From positions 25,443,311 to 25,507,310 of the forward strand of contig OY997658.1 in assembly GCA_963921795.1 (NCBI GenBank): a stretch of DNA of 64,000 nucleotides. Reading direction: 5' to 3'. Under the pieces are notes generated by a model. The model was not told the DNA's origin, did no database searches, and worked only from the letters and a program-made list of their open reading frames with translations. Shown piece after piece: positions 11,602-23,716 of the stretch. Made by a program: the position numbers and the translations under genes. Within the stretch, counting starts at the first letter, position 1. Each line of letters begins with the position of its first letter. Source of the stretch: Nannobrachium achirus (lineage: Eukaryota; Chordata; Actinopteri; Myctophiformes; Myctophidae).

Positions 11602-11864
11602 GAAGAACTGGTGACTACGTGTGTTGCGTTCTGTCGGTGTTGTTTTGTGTTTGTTGCCAGACCCATGAAATGGGTAGGCCTACATAAGCAAATGTCGGTC
11701 TGTCTGTCCGGGTTTTCTATATAAAGGGTATATATGATGATGACATGATGATGACATGCCTACAAAAGGCATGATGTCATAAATGATGATGACAGACAGG
11801 GGGTCTGGCACAACCAGGTTGACCTGGTCTAGTTTTTGTGAAAAAATTGATTTGAATGCAAAAA

Positions 11865-11938
11865 TGTAGTATGCCAAAGCTAATTCCAATGTGTATTACA
11901 CAATGGTTAATAAAGTAATCTGAATCTGAATCTGAAAA
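11865..11938 (+). mobile_element. LINE/SINE 3' tail
   Basis: ACACAATGGTTAATAAAG followed by ATCTGA repeats, a form common to 3' ends of fish non-LTR elements. Confidence 0.5.
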
Positions 11939-12039
11939 GTGTTATAGGAAGGAGGGATGCCGATGGTGCATATACCTATTAGGAAGTGTATAGCTCAGTT
12001 TCTACCTCATGTTGTGTGCTCCTCTCTCTCTCTCTGCAG

Positions 12040-12207
12040 GCATCATCAGGACGGCTCTCCCCAACATGGACAGAGAGACCAGAGACCAGTACATTCTGGT
12101 GATCCAGGCCAAAGACATGGTCGGCCAGATGGGCGGTCTGTCCGGCACCACCTCCGTCACCGTCACCCTCACCGACGTCAACGACAACCCGCCGCGCTTC
12201 ACCCACA
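12040..12207 (+). CDS. cdh7: Cadherin exon (end of EC2, EC2-EC3 calcium linker)
   Basis: A 168-bp exon between a pyrimidine-rich acceptor ending in CTCTGCAG and the donor GTACGG. The first two bases complete a split glycine codon; the last base opens a lysine codon. It encodes [13 protein letters not shown], then [18 protein letters not shown], then [13 protein letters not shown] and DVNDNPP are the cadherin calcium-binding motifs that rigidify the EC2-EC3 junction. Codon use is GC-rich (GTC, ACC, CCG), unlike the AT-rich flanks. The upstream intron exceeds 12 kb. The lengths before and after the DRE motif match type II members, and nothing looks damaged. Confidence 0.96.
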
Positions 12208-13899
12208 GTACGGTTGTTTCAATACTCCCTGTAATGCATTGAAGTCGTATATATAGGCTCCGCATTCCATATACGGACCGTAGCAATGTACACCAGAGAG
12301 ACCCCTATCACCATTGAGCTTTTCAGTGCGAGATAACAGGAAAATGATGATAAGAAATCACACCTAGCGGGGCTATTCATGAGTTAATTTTATCAAGCGT
12401 CCCGCTAACCAACCACAGCGCGTCCTGTGAAGCTTGGCCAATGGGACCCTGGGCGTACAACAAAATTTGAGGGGACCGGACAAAGCCAGATGTTGGAACT
12501 TCCAGGAGCAAAAAAAGAAGAAAAAAAAAGTCCACATTCTCTTTTGTGTCAACTTAATTAATGCAGATATTTAACACTAATTTAATTCTTGAGAGCGTAC
12601 AATATAACCAAATGGACCCATACAGGTACATTCGGTTTCATTTTATACTCTCAAGAGTTAAAGATCTATAAAGGTCCATTTGGTTACCAACTCTCCCTCA
12701 CTGCTAAAGCGCTAAAGCGTCCGACATCTCAACACCACACTACGTGGGGGGAGAGAGTCTGACATTCCGGGCAGACAATCCATTTCGGCGGGGGGGGGGC
12801 TAAAGCCTATTGACGTCACACACACACACACACACACATACACACACACACACGCGCGACGGCGACGTGGCGTGACATTGCAAAAATACGTTATTTCTCA
12901 TAACATATTATATGTCTGCATGTTTACGTTAGTGCAAAATGGTATTAAAACGTGAAGAAACGGCACTATTTCATAGTTTATTAAAATAATACGAGTCAAG
13001 TCTGACTCCGCCATGACAGTTTTCACGGACCAATCAGAGTCCACTAGACTCTCACGTGGGCAGAGGACACCAATCAGAGTCCACGAGTGAGTCTTACGTG
13101 AGCTCAAGAGCTCTGTTTGGAGGGGGCTGTGACCGGAGCAGCCACACACGTGCCCCAAGCATACAACCCTGATTGGCCCATTCAATGCGCCCGCTCTTCG
13201 GGCGCCTTCGAAATAGATTAAAATGTGTGCAGCTTCAGTCCACACTACAAACCACCCACCAGCAGGGGGGGGTGATGTGCGGACTGAAGTGTCAGGCTAC
13301 CTGGAACTCCCTCAAGGACCACTGGTGGTCCCTGGACCACTGGTTGAGAACCACTGTTCTAAAGAACCCCTTGGTACACTATGTATTTAGATTGCACCTT
13401 CACACTCTAGTACGCAGGTGCAGTACTGCAATGATGTCAATCTGAAAGCAATGAGAACATCTTTAACCACGTATGAACCGGAGTCCCTCAAGGCTCTATA
13501 CTAGTGTCTTTATTCTGTTTTCTCTTCTTGTGGGGAAAGCTTTTGGAGAAAATAGCCGATCGAGTTGCTGACATTTTTTTTTTTTTTTACCGTTGAGCTA
13601 ATAGAGCCTGCCTGCTTGCTCAGGGGATAAATTGAATCTTGACCAACAGGTCAAAATTCGTGTCAGATCCTGTGTCTAGGTGAGACATGACCGACATGAC
13701 ACGATCTAAATGTCTCAATTGAAGAGCAGGGAGACAAAATGTACATCCACCATACAGATTGTATAAGTGTATTTATTAACATACTCTACCATACAGATTG
13801 TGTAAGTTATAGTATATTGTACCTGAAAGACACCTTAAGGGCGAATGGGCACCTGGGTGACAGCAGACTGCTGGGCGAGCGCTGGTGCTTTGGCATGGG

Positions 13900-13985
13900 C
13901 TATGTCCATATATGAGTATTACCAGATATGGGCTTAATATTGATGACGTCAGGGATCTCCATATATGGGTATAAAGGGGATTGTA
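13900..13985. repeat. CCATATATGGGTATAAA-type repeat, copy 1
   Basis: Motifs ATTGATGACGTCAGGGATCT and CCATATATGGG recur at 46675-46900 and 49140-49380. Confidence 0.6.
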
Positions 13986-14112
13986 CATTTATTTACATTT
14001 TTGGGTCAGGTAGGACGTAAAATGTAAGCTAATTAGTAAGGCCAGACGGGGCTTCGGGCCGGCCCAGTCAGGGCCAGGCCTTCATTTTCGGGCCCGTTGA
14101 GAACATCATTGT

Positions 14113-14330
14113 GGTCAAGTCATCATTGTGATGTCAGAACAGGTCAGCTATATCCTTCTGCTGAGCTGGTCAAGTCATCATTGTGATGTCAGAACAGGTC
14201 AGCTACATCCTTCTGCTGAGCTGGTCAAGTCATCATTGTGATGTCAGAACAGGTCAGCTATATCCTTCTGCTGAGCTGGTCAAGTCATCATTGTGATGTC
14301 TGAACAGGTCAGTGCAAATGAATTATGTCT
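14113..14330. repeat. 55-bp tandem repeat, about four units
   Basis: Units start at 14113, 14168, 14223 and 14278 (GGTCAAGTCATCATTGTGAT), nearly identical; the fourth decays after about 40 bp. Confidence 0.93.
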
Positions 14331-14910
14331 TGGCCATTCATTTGCCAAACATCATTGTGATGTCAGAAGAGCATGAGTTGTGACAGACAGACAGACAGAC
14401 GGACAGACAGACATGAGCTGGAGGTTTTCATACAGATTGGACACATTTTCGTTGTATTCAAATAAAAGAAACGGTCAAATCTAACCTCGCGATCATCCAA
14501 TGTCCCCGGTAACACGCCTTGCATGTGTATTGTGGGCACATGTTTGGAGCTCATTTTCAGGAGAAATCGATGTGATTTTGGCCGAAGGTTTTCCCGGGCG
14601 GCGGGTGAACCACCCGACCGCTCTCCTTCTCATCTCATGAGTCGGGGGTCTTCTTGCTAACGCCGTGGATTCCAGGATTAATCAGACCCCCAGCTTTTCT
14701 CCTCTTGTCGTCAGCCCATTTCACGGGGTGCTGCTAATGGCTTCCAGACCCAGGGCATTAGGATTCAAAGGGCCCGTTGCTGCTTCTTCTTCTCATGATA
14801 ATCTGTGCAACTCTGCTCCCCGGCAATCGGTTCACTTGTGATAGCTTCTTAAGAGACGACGACTGGCTTAGATTGGCTGCTGCACTGCACGCGACAGACG
14901 CGCGCGCGCA

Positions 14911-15032
<122 letters not shown>

Positions 15033-15100
15033 CATGGATGGACTGCCGTAAAGTCGAGTCAATTTGCTGCGCGGCCCCCGTCGTCAAGGTGGGAGTGAGG

Positions 15101-15607
15101 CAGTGGTGTAAAGTAACTATAAGTACATTTACTTAAGTACTGTACTGTACAGTTTTGGGTGTATTTGTACTTTACTTGGGTATTTCCAGTTTTCAGTACT
15201 TTTACTTCTACTTCACTACAGCTCGGATCCGAATATTGTACTTTTACTCCACTACAATTATTTGAAAACTTTAGTTACTAGTTACTTTGCAGATATAAAT
15301 TATTATATTATAAAACATACATTAATGCACTTTAGCCTATTCTATATACCGTGGCTATTTGAAAATAGCATATCTACAAGCTTACAACGCGTCACATTGC
15401 GACGCGTTGTGAGCTTCTAGATCGGCAATCTTCAAACATTTTGTACATATACTTTTGGTACTTAAGTACATCTTGATGCCAATACTTTCGTACTTTTACT
15501 CGAGCACATTTTGAATTCTGGACTTTTACTTGTAACAGAGTATTTCTACATTTCAGTATTGATACTTTTACTTAAGTAAAACATGTGAGTACTTTTTTCC
15601 AGCACTG
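15101..15607. mobile_element. hAT-type MITE, CAGTGGTG family
   Basis: Starts CAGTGGTGTAAAG, ends CCAGCACTG (one change from CCACCACTG). The TSD has decayed. Its apex palindrome (15359-15434) appears in the opposite orientation to that in the other family members. Confidence 0.85.
15359..15434. repeat. Apex palindrome copy, flipped
   Basis: Left arm AGCATATCTACAAGC, right arm AGATCGGCAATC: plus orientation, whereas 8929, 11116 and 2382 carry minus in the same flanks. Confidence 0.8.
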
Positions 15608-16725
15608 GGGGAAGAGAAGATGGTCTGGGAGGGGAGGAGGTGCGGTTCAAGTTCGACACAACAAGTCATCACATGCCATTTTAACCCAGTGCCATCACGC
15701 TGCGATGAAAGAAAGAGGCTTTTTTTAGGGGGGGAGGAGGGAGTTGGGTCTTTGCCCCCCTCCCCCTTGTAGAGGTAACGGGGTCAGAATCGATAGACCA
15801 TTTCAGAGTTGATGGAGTCCAGAAGAGGTGAAAAGAAGCTGCTCTCTGGTCCTCGGATGAAAGGATGGGGGGAAAAGAAAACCAAGGTTTTAGACGCATG
15901 AGGAAGCATGACGGGAGGGGGTTTAGGATGAGAGGGGAGAGGTTGCACAGGGGAGAGAGAGAGAGAGAGAGAGAGAGGTGGTAGGGGGTGTAGGGACTAT
16001 GGAGTGCGAAGGGCAGTGTTGCCATGTTTGCGTGTTGCTCTGGGCTTTGTTTTTGTAAATACTGGCAGTTGCGGGTTGCGGTTTTTTGGAGGGCTTCTTT
16101 CTAAAGTGTAGTTGCTTATTTTGGGCTTGTTACCGGATTTGAATTGTTAAAGGAGTAGTTTACCCAAAGAATCACTTATTATCTGTATCAATTACACACA
16201 CCTCATGAAGCCTTGAGGTTTTGTAGTTTTATATGACATCCCTAAGCCGATGATTTTATGGCCGGCGGAGTCTCAGGTAGGAGACTGAATGGAGACTGGA
16301 GAAAAACTAAAATATCCATGAATTTAATGTCCCATGGGGTGAGTAATCGATAGGAAAAGTCGTTTTGGGGGTGAATTATCCCTTTAAAATGATTTGAAAG
16401 ATTCAAAATGTTTGATAACCTTTTTTTTTTTTTTTTTTTGGAGCGGTGAAAGCGCTCCCAATAGACAGGTATGTCCGTGGGTATGTCCCTGGCTGGGTGG
16501 CTGGGTGGCTGGGTGGCTGGCTGGCTGGCTGGCCGTGTCCGTAGCCTGGCAATACCTTGAGTGGCCACACACAACACACTAGTTAAAGGAGGGGCGCTGT
16601 TTTGTGCAGGCCAGGCACACTCACCACTCACTCACAGGCACAGTTTACAGTTTAGGCATTTAGCAACACACACAGGGTATAGCTGCTCAGATTCACCGCT
16701 CCACTTCGAACCGAGGTTTGATTTT
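15608..16725. other. Intronic sequence with GA-rich and poly-T tracts
   Basis: GA-rich stretch (about 15720-15975), a segment GTGTTGCCATGTTTGCGTG..GTTGCGGG (16013-16110) related to 53741-53885, a poly-T run (16421-16439) and GGCTGGGT tetramers (16490-16535). No coding signal. Confidence 0.5.
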
Positions 16726-17000
16726 TTGAAAATAGCAGATCTACAAGCTCACAATGGGACATGTTGTGAGCTTGTAGATCTGCTATTTTCAAACAGCCGA
16801 TGCATGATCAGGTTTATAACGTGCTCACATGGCCCATATATTACCTGTAGTCGCTTGTTTTGGGTCTTGTTCTCATAGATAGACCCACGGTTGCTTGTTT
16901 CTCTCCCAAAACCTGGCAAACACTGTGACTGGGGTGGGGGGGGAGTGGGTTTCACGGGGGAGAGAGAGAGGTAGCATAGAGGGGCTTTAGGGAGCGTGAG
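16726..17000. mobile_element. Element half with apex palindrome (CTTGTTTCTCTCCCAAAA flank)
   Basis: The apex palindrome at 16726-16793 (symmetric AGCAGATCT/AGATCTGCT, with a shortened centre) is followed by a flank also found after the palindromes at 47951 and 54186: GGGTCTTGTTCTCATAGA, CTTGTTTCTCTCCCAAAA, TGGCAAACACTG. Confidence 0.75.
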
Positions 17001-17524
17001 GGGGAGGAGGGAGAAGGCGGGAGGGAGCGGGCAGTGGGTGGGAGGTTGGTGAAAGCAATTTTTTGGTCTTTTAAAGAGCTCGCTATTCCACGGCAAATTA
17101 AAAAGCCATTACAAAGATTACACGGCAGCAAACAATGTCACAGGGAGATTAGCATTTAGACGGTGGCTGAGGGGATCGAGGCATAGGCGGGCTGAGGGAA
17201 CATGGACCGAGGTCTGGTAATGAGCTCTGGCTATGGGTGATCGGGGGAGATTATGATTATGAATATGATTCCTCCATTCTTTATTCTTCTTATAGGAGAA
17301 GTGCTTTAAATCCAATGTCTCAGACAAAAGCTCTGGGAAAACAACGAGGAGATAGTTCTGCGTAATAGAATCTCTCAGCGGTCGTTTTTTGGTCCCACGA
17401 ACCCGCTCCGCAGGGCTCTGACTGTGGATTATTATTCACTTTGCGGGCAAAGACGGTACCTTCTAATGCCTCTGCAAGGGCTTCGTAATACCGATACGGT
17501 AAAAATTCAGGAAATTAGGGACAC

Positions 17525-17935
17525 GGTGCCGGTGGCGCTGTCGGTATAGCGCTGTCGCCTTTCACCTAGAAGGTCCTGGGTTCGATTCCCGCTGGGTGAT
17601 GCTGTAGATAGATAGATAGATAGATAGATACCTTTATTATCCCAAGGGGGAAATTTAGTAAAGGGGGAAATTTAGTGTGGGCGCTGGGGGTTCTCTCCTC
17701 CACGTCATCAGCACCCACACCTTAGGTGTGGGTGCCTCCCCCTGGCCAGCCGGGGCACCTGATGGAGGGGAAAGGAACTGGTTGGAATAACGTGTTCCTT
17801 CCACGCGCTACGTCCAACCCGGGCAAGCTCCCCCCTGTCAGGTGAAAAGCAGCGGCCTGCTCAGTGCTCACTCCTCATGCACTGAAGGAAGCATGAGCTC
17901 AGTTCGGGGCCCTCCCCAGGTTGGCAGAAGGAGAG
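17525..17935 (+). mobile_element. tRNA-derived SINE, copy 1
   Basis: A tRNA-like head with B-box-like GGTTCGATTCCCGC at 17580-17593, a GATA microsatellite insert (17596-17621), then a body (TGGCCAGCCGGGGCACCTGA, CCTTCCACGCGCTACGTCCA, GGAAGCATGAGCTCAGT) shared with 52510-52930. A non-autonomous retroelement that depends on LINE enzymes. Confidence 0.85.
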
Positions 17936-18249
17936 CTTAAATTGATTGATTTATTGATTGATTGAATATTTTATCAGACAGAAAGCCAAAACAGCACAAG
18001 TACAGTCAAAAACACACTGTCCTTGCGGTCTTGTTTCCATTGGGGTCATTGGTATTCAATTCATCAACATATAAAGTAGCATCATAGGCGGATTATGAGA
18101 AAATAGACCCTGGGCACCGTAATGCAAAAGGTGGGGTGCAAATGGTGGTCCTTGGCTCAAATGCCCAAAAGAAGTAATGGACCTTGATGTGGAAAGTTGA
18201 AAGCCACTGTGCTGTATGAATAAAATGGCCTTGCTTTGCTTTTTACCAG
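17936..18249. other. Pre-exon intron segment
   Basis: ATTGATTGATTTATTGATTG repeats resembling a LINE 3' tail in inverted orientation (17940-17975), then unassigned sequence to the splice acceptor. Confidence 0.5.
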
Positions 18250-18437
18250 AGAACTACCAGTACACGGTGCCGGAGACGCTGCCGGTGCAGTCCGTGGTGG
18301 CCCGGATCAAGGCGGCGGACGCCGATATAGGGTCCAATGCGGAGATGGACTACCGTATCTCAGACGCAGAGGGGAGCAGCCTGTTCAACATCACCACGGA
18401 AGAGGAGACGCAGGAGGGCGTCATTATTCTGCTGAAG
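18250..18437 (+). CDS. cdh7: Cadherin exon (first half of EC3)
   Basis: A 188-bp exon with acceptor TTTTACCAG and donor GTATGC. Joined to the previous exon it reads FTHKNYQYTVPE, then LPVQSVVARIKAADADIGS, then SLFNITTEEETQEGVIILLK. PE and DAD are the calcium-coordinating residues of an EC repeat. NIT is a potential N-glycosylation site. The exon ends on a complete AAG codon (phase 0). A repeat family with CAGGGGTCTTCAAC ends begins 25 bp after the donor. Other-frame reading of this stretch is a shadow of the exon. Confidence 0.96.
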
Positions 18438-18462
18438 GTATGCTTTAATGGAACATTCATTA

Positions 18463-20093
18463 CAGGGGTCTTCAACAGGGGGTCCGGGACCCCTAGGGGG
18501 TCCCCATAGTTACTTCAGGGGGTCCTCCAAATCTTTGAGTGATAGAAACTTTTTTTCCCCCTCCTTTTCTATATTAACACAGCGAGTGCCCACGCGTCAA
18601 TCTCTTTGATGTCGCGGGAGGCCCACGACGCATTGACGTGTTTACTGTATTTACAGTATTAACTTTAAATCTCACCGTTAGGTTGGGGCTGCGCCTGGAT
18701 GTAGCCCATTAGCCGCTAGTCGCTTCGAGTCGACGCTGAGAGCATCGCGCGGCCGTTTTTCTCCATATACTCCAATGCATTTCCCCATCTTTAACGCCCT
18801 TTATCTCTGATGTTTTTTTTATGGCTAAAACTGTGGCGGGGTGCGGCAAAATGTCCAAATTTTGATCGGCAATGAACAGCTATGATCAACACTGGTCCAT
18901 ACAGAAAGTTACACAATAACATCCTGTCTGCGCTCATGTGACCAAGTGACGTCATGACGCATGCATTGACGCAGCAGGGCCGGATTCAATACAACAAAGG
19001 GCCTGGGCAGCTAGAGGAGATAAATGGGGCTCAATCCAGGGGCACCCAATGTGTTAACCACTTGAACCCTAGCGTCCATATTCTGAGAACTTTAGCCAAA
19101 AATAGCAGATCTACAAGCTTACAACGTGTTGTGAGCTTGTAGATCGGCTATTTTTGGCAAAGAGCTTTGGTGTAGAGTGGAAAAAGAGCAGACTAAGTAC
19201 AGAGTAAAAGGTCAAGTTTATTAACTCATTCTGTGCCTATCCCGAACATGTTCGGCTTTATTTCAATCCAATACAATTTTTTTTTTATTAATTGACTTAC
19301 CCTGAGCTGCTTGTAGAGTCGTGGGTGGTCCTGGCTCGTCCTACGCTAGCCAGCTAGCCATTTTACATGGTCCGACGATATATTCCATTAAAAATGGTTT
19401 AAAATACATTTTTGAGCCCCCCAATGTTCACCAAATGTTCAGCGCCACTTCCGGAACGACGTCCAGTGTGCCTATCCCGAACATGTTCGGCTTTTTTAAT
19501 GAAATGAATAAAATGTTCCGAGGCCTTCTGAAGCCTGAGCCTAAATTTAAAATCCAGTGTTCCAAATCCGGGGGCCGCCATGCCGGCCGTTAGCCGCGAA
19601 CGGCGCCGCGAATCGCCGCCGAATCCAATGAAAAACCACATCTTTGGAGGCCCATATCTCTGGATTGTGTTTTTAGGGATGTGGCGCGAGGTTTATTTAC
19701 AGCGAAATCGCCTAAAAATGATCTTTTAAATGACAAAATGCTAATAGCTATTCTGTAGCCATTTTCATCCGGGACCTTTCCATGACGTGCACGAACGTGA
19801 GCACGCGCGTCACTGCAACGTGAGTCCCCGGATGCTAATGCGCTCGCCTATGGGACAAACCCTGGCATTCTTTGGTGCCCTCTAGGGGCTGGCACTGGAA
19901 TCGTTAAGTATTAACGGTTCAAGTGGTTAAATATCTGAAAACACAAATTGATATGAATCCAAAATACACTGATGATTGTGCCGTCAAATAATAAAACTAC
20001 TGTATTTGGAATCTATGATAAGGTAGTGGGGGTCCCTGCTTCATCTCTCTCTCAACTAAGGGGTCCCTGGCCTGAAAACGTTGAAGACCCCTG
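18463..20093. mobile_element. DNA element with CAGGGGTCTTCAAC ends
   Basis: Ends CAGGGGTCTTCAAC and GTTGAAGACCCCTG are exact complements; CATTA abuts both ends, but no 8-bp TSD is visible. Starts 25 bp after a cadherin donor site. Contains an apex palindrome (19095-19158) and a nested GC-rich segment (about 19225-19925) with two GCCTATCCCGAACATGTTCG motifs. Confidence 0.82.
19095..19158. repeat. Apex palindrome copy, short centre
   Basis: Arms GCCAAAAATAGCAGATCTAC and its complement with the A/G mismatch (plus); the centre is only ACGTGT, so arms meet almost directly. Confidence 0.88.
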
Positions 20094-20100
20094 CATTAGA

Positions 20101-20400
20101 CTATAGTCCTGGGGAAACTTTATTTATTCTTCTTCTTCTAGATAAACTTTTTTTTGTGAATGGGTTTTTACCTTGATAGGGAATCAATGGCAATGGGAGT
20201 CAACGGGGAATCAATGGGATAGGGAATCAATAGGGAATCAAGGGTATTGGGCAACACACTATAGTCCTGGGGAAACTTTATGTATTCTTCTTCTTCTAGA
20301 TATACTTTTTTATGTGAATAGGTTTTTACCTTGATAGGGAATCAATAGGGAATCAATGGGATAGGGAATCAATAGGGAATCAAGGGTATTGGGGTATTCG
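20101..20400. repeat. 158-bp tandem duplication
   Basis: Second unit starts at 20259. CTATAGTCCTGGGGAAACTT and TTACCTTGATAGGGAATCAA occur in both. The first ends with extra AATCAATGG-type iterations. Confidence 0.85.
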
Positions 20401-20904
20401 AATGGGGTATTGGTCGAGCTTCACATGACAGTTAGTTTTTTGCAGAATCGTCGGCAACCACACTTGCAATATCCAGTTGCATATCTTTCTAGTTCAATGC
20501 AGGATTAATTAATCGACTGATTGGGCTGCAAGAAAGGCTTCCAGGGGCATTGCAAATGCAAAAAAGACTCCTTGAAGTACACTGCATTGTGCCAATGTGA
20601 AGGAGGCTGCGAAGGAGACAGTGAAGAATAGATTCATCGTCATCAACAACGACGACAACAATCAATCAATCAGTCAAACAAAAAACATGTTCATGAAAAA
20701 AACACTCATGAAATCAATAGCCTACTATCAAAAAATATGTACTTAAGAAATCTATCAGACGCAAACCCCTGCCACTGCAGCCCGCTAAAAAGGCTGTAAG
20801 CGACCGGGAGAGACGGGGCCGGCACCCAGGGTGTCCCTGGGGGCCCAGCCACCCCCGGGGCCCCCAGCGGACCCCCACGGACCCCAACTTACAGGCCTAT
20901 TTGT

Positions 20905-21290
20905 TTATACATGTGACCTGATGGTCACTTATCTCCCAATTAGGGAGTCTTACTGCATGGTTTTAGGGCCAAATGTGTAGGAGCAGTGTCCAAAAATGTG
21001 TTTTGCAAGAATGGGCCTCATGGTGGCGCTAGAAGAGGGACAGAAATGAGAAATGAGGGATGGGGGTTGTGGTTTGGCAGCCAAGGAGTGTGTGTGCAAA
21101 GTTTGGCATGGATAGGGATAACGGTGACGGAAGGGGAAAAGTGTGACGTGACGTGACGTGACTGACGTGACGTGACGTGACGTGACGTGACGTGACGTGA
21201 CGTGACGTGACGTGACGTGACAGACGGACGGACGGACGGACTGACATCTGGAGGTTTTGATAGTAACTGCGGCCTGACGGTCACAATTAA
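20905..21290 (+). mobile_element. GTGAC-array element
   Basis: Starts at the palindrome GTGACCTGATGGTCAC, runs through GGGAGTCTTACTGCATGG, a segment ending GCATGGATAGGGATAACGGT, about fourteen GTGAC units (21143-21221), GACG tetramers, and ends at GCGGCCTGACGGTCAC. The inverted counterpart is 51277-51775, so this is a family, not chance. Mobility is inferred. Confidence 0.8.
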
Positions 21291-21963
21291 TTCTAATTCA
21301 AAACAGACATAAATGGCCTCTCAGAATGTTTTACTTTTTGAAATTTTTAAAGAAAGCAATAAAAACACGGCATAATTCATTTGTCCCAGTAGGCCTACTT
21401 TGTCTAGCTTACATGTTCAAATAGTTTGTGGCTGTCGGAATTGCTTTGAAGTAGTTAGTTCAGCTATACTTTTTTCACTTGGGCAGGGTAGGGTAGCTTG
21501 AGAATATTTGCATTGCTACATTTTCAGTGACACATCAACAGGGAGCACAACATGAGTCATGCCATCTCCCTCCTTTTGTATTCTATTATACCAAAAAAAG
21601 AATTCTCCATCTCATCCATTAGTTTTTACACCGTAATGTTTCACCCAAATGCCCAATAACTCAATGTGATGATGGCTCATTTGTGTATAAGAAATGGAAC
21701 GCACATGGTGGTTTTATTGTGTCTTAGGATGAGAAACAGACATTTCAGCTATCCAGCCTTCTTCAGTGTATTCCCAACTAATGGTTCATGAAACACAAAA
21801 GAGCCTGTGCCCGTCATCAGCCAGGCTCTCAAATACAAACCAAAAGCCTTTAATTCATACAAACATAGAAGCACTTCAGAACCATGTCATATTTTCTCTA
21901 ATAAGGTCTGGCACAGACATTATCCTCTCAAACATCAAAATGTATGAAGCAGTCAGTATGGTC
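21291..21963. other. Unassigned intronic sequence
   Basis: AT-rich; nothing recognisable beyond a TAGGCCTA octamer at 21390. Confidence 0.4.
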
Positions 21964-22337
21964 TTCTTGCAATGGCTCCATATCTGAAAATGTTCAGGGC
22001 CCCAGACTGTACAAGCATACCAAGTTAAGGTTAAGGTTAAGTTAAGGACCTTACATGTTTCAAAAAGTTGTAGCCTAAAAACACTCATCATAATTTTGTT
22101 CTGTCTGTCTTCTGAAGGTTTTCCAGCTGCAATGAATGAGCCCTGTTTTGCAGTGAGCAGGTTTTCAGTCAGGGTCAATTGTTTTGAGACACTTTGGCCA
22201 CAATGTGCCTTACTTTCTTATTATCTTTTTTTATTATCTTCATGGTGCATTGATTGCATATTTAACAATGTACGCACCATGCGCCCATTCAACAGCAGAT
22301 TTTACAGTGTACCACCCACCACCCATTCAGCAGCGCG

Positions 22338-22705
22338 TGATTATGGATCCCACTGGGAAAGATGGATAACCACGCCCCGGACTCATTTTTGAAGCTTGGG
22401 ATTGGCTGAACCGGACGTAGGGAGCGCTCCGTTGTAGTCACTTGGACCGCGCGAGGTGCACCAAAACCCAATTATCATTGCGTTTATCGTGCGCTTGATA
22501 AATAGAACGATTGCATTCACCACGGCTTCGTAACTCGCGCGGCGCTCGCGGGCACTCGAAGAGCAGGACCAAGGTCTGCTGGCCTTTGCGCCGCTTGCAA
22601 TGTCGTGGACAATAACTGTGACGTGAGTAGCTAACCTGCCGACGCTGACGAAAACGAGCGCTCTATGCCGTTTCCATCCATCTTTCCCAGTGGGATCCAT
22701 AATCA
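22338..22705. mobile_element. Inverted-repeat element with 30-bp perfect ends
   Basis: Ends are perfect 30-bp complements (22338-22367, 22676-22705) around GGATCCCACTGGGAAAGATG. The interior is GC-rich. Part of it (GGGAGCGCTCC, AAGTGACT) recurs inverted at 63787-63870, so the interior is dispersed. No TSD seen. Confidence 0.75.
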
Positions 22706-22717
22706 GGCTTCAGCAGC

Positions 22718-23716
22718 AGATTTAAACGTGTACCCACCACCCATTCAACAGCAGATTTAATAGTGTACCCACCACCCATTCAACAGCAGATTTAACAGTG
22801 TACCCACCGCAACAGTAGATTTAACAGTGTACCCACCACCCATTTAACAGTAGATTTAACAGTGTACCCACCGCTCATTCAACAGTAGATTTAATAGTGT
22901 ACCCACCACCCATTCAACAGCAGATTTAACAGTGTACCCACCACCCATTCAACAGTAGATTTAACAGTGTACCCACCACCCATTCATCAGCAGATTTAAC
23001 TGTGTACCCACCGCCCATTCAACAGCAGATTTAACAGTGTACCCACCGCAACAGTAGATTTAACAGTGTACCCACCACCCATTTAACAGTAGATTTAACA
23101 GTGTACCCACCGCTCATTCAACAGTAGATTTAATAGTGTACCCACCACCCATTCAACAGCAGATTTAACAGTGTACCCACCACCCATTCAACAGTAGATT
23201 TAACAGTGTACCCACCACCCATTCAACAGCAGATTTAACTGTGTACCCACCGCCCATTCAACAGCAGATTTAACAGTGTACCCACCGCCCATTCAACAGT
23301 AGATTTAACAGTGTACCCACTGCCCATTCAACAGTAGATTTAACAGTGTACCCACCGTGTACCCACCGCCCATTCAACAGCAGATTTAACAGTGTACCCA
23401 CCGCCCATTCAACAGTAGATTTAACAGTGTACCCACCGCCCATTCAACAGTAGATTTAACAGTGTACCCACCGTGTACCCACCACCCATTCAACAGTAGA
23501 TTTAACAGTGTACCCACCGCCCATTCAACAGTAGATTTAACAGTGTAGCCACCACCCATTCAACAGTAGATTTAACAGTGTAGCCACCGCCCATTCAACA
23601 GTAGATTTAATAGTGTAGCCACCACCCATTCAACAGTAGATTTAACAGTGTAGCCACCGCCCATTCAACAGTAGATTTAATAGTGTAGCCACCACCCATT
23701 CAACAGTAGATTTAAC
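22718..23716. repeat. 35-bp minisatellite, unit 1 main block
   Basis: Head-to-tail 35-bp units (CCCATTCAACAGTAGATTTA core then CAGTGTACCCACC) with single-base variants (GTACCC/GTAGCC, CAGCAG/CAGTAG). A short variant missing part of the unit recurs 239 bp apart (22807, 23046), showing a higher-order repeat. Confidence 0.97.

Noticed and set aside
1..12039. The preceding (120-bp) cadherin exon
   Set aside because: No segment with an EC2 start (VPEMSP-like, DADDP-like) was found; presumed upstream of the window.
17570..17600. tRNA gene suggested by GGTTCGATTCC (also at 52546)
   Set aside because: Only promoter-like boxes are kept and a shared SINE body follows; no cloverleaf.
18236..18448. Alternative-frame 70-codon ORF over the EC3 exon
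   Set aside because: It is a shadow frame of the cadherin exon and has no family character.
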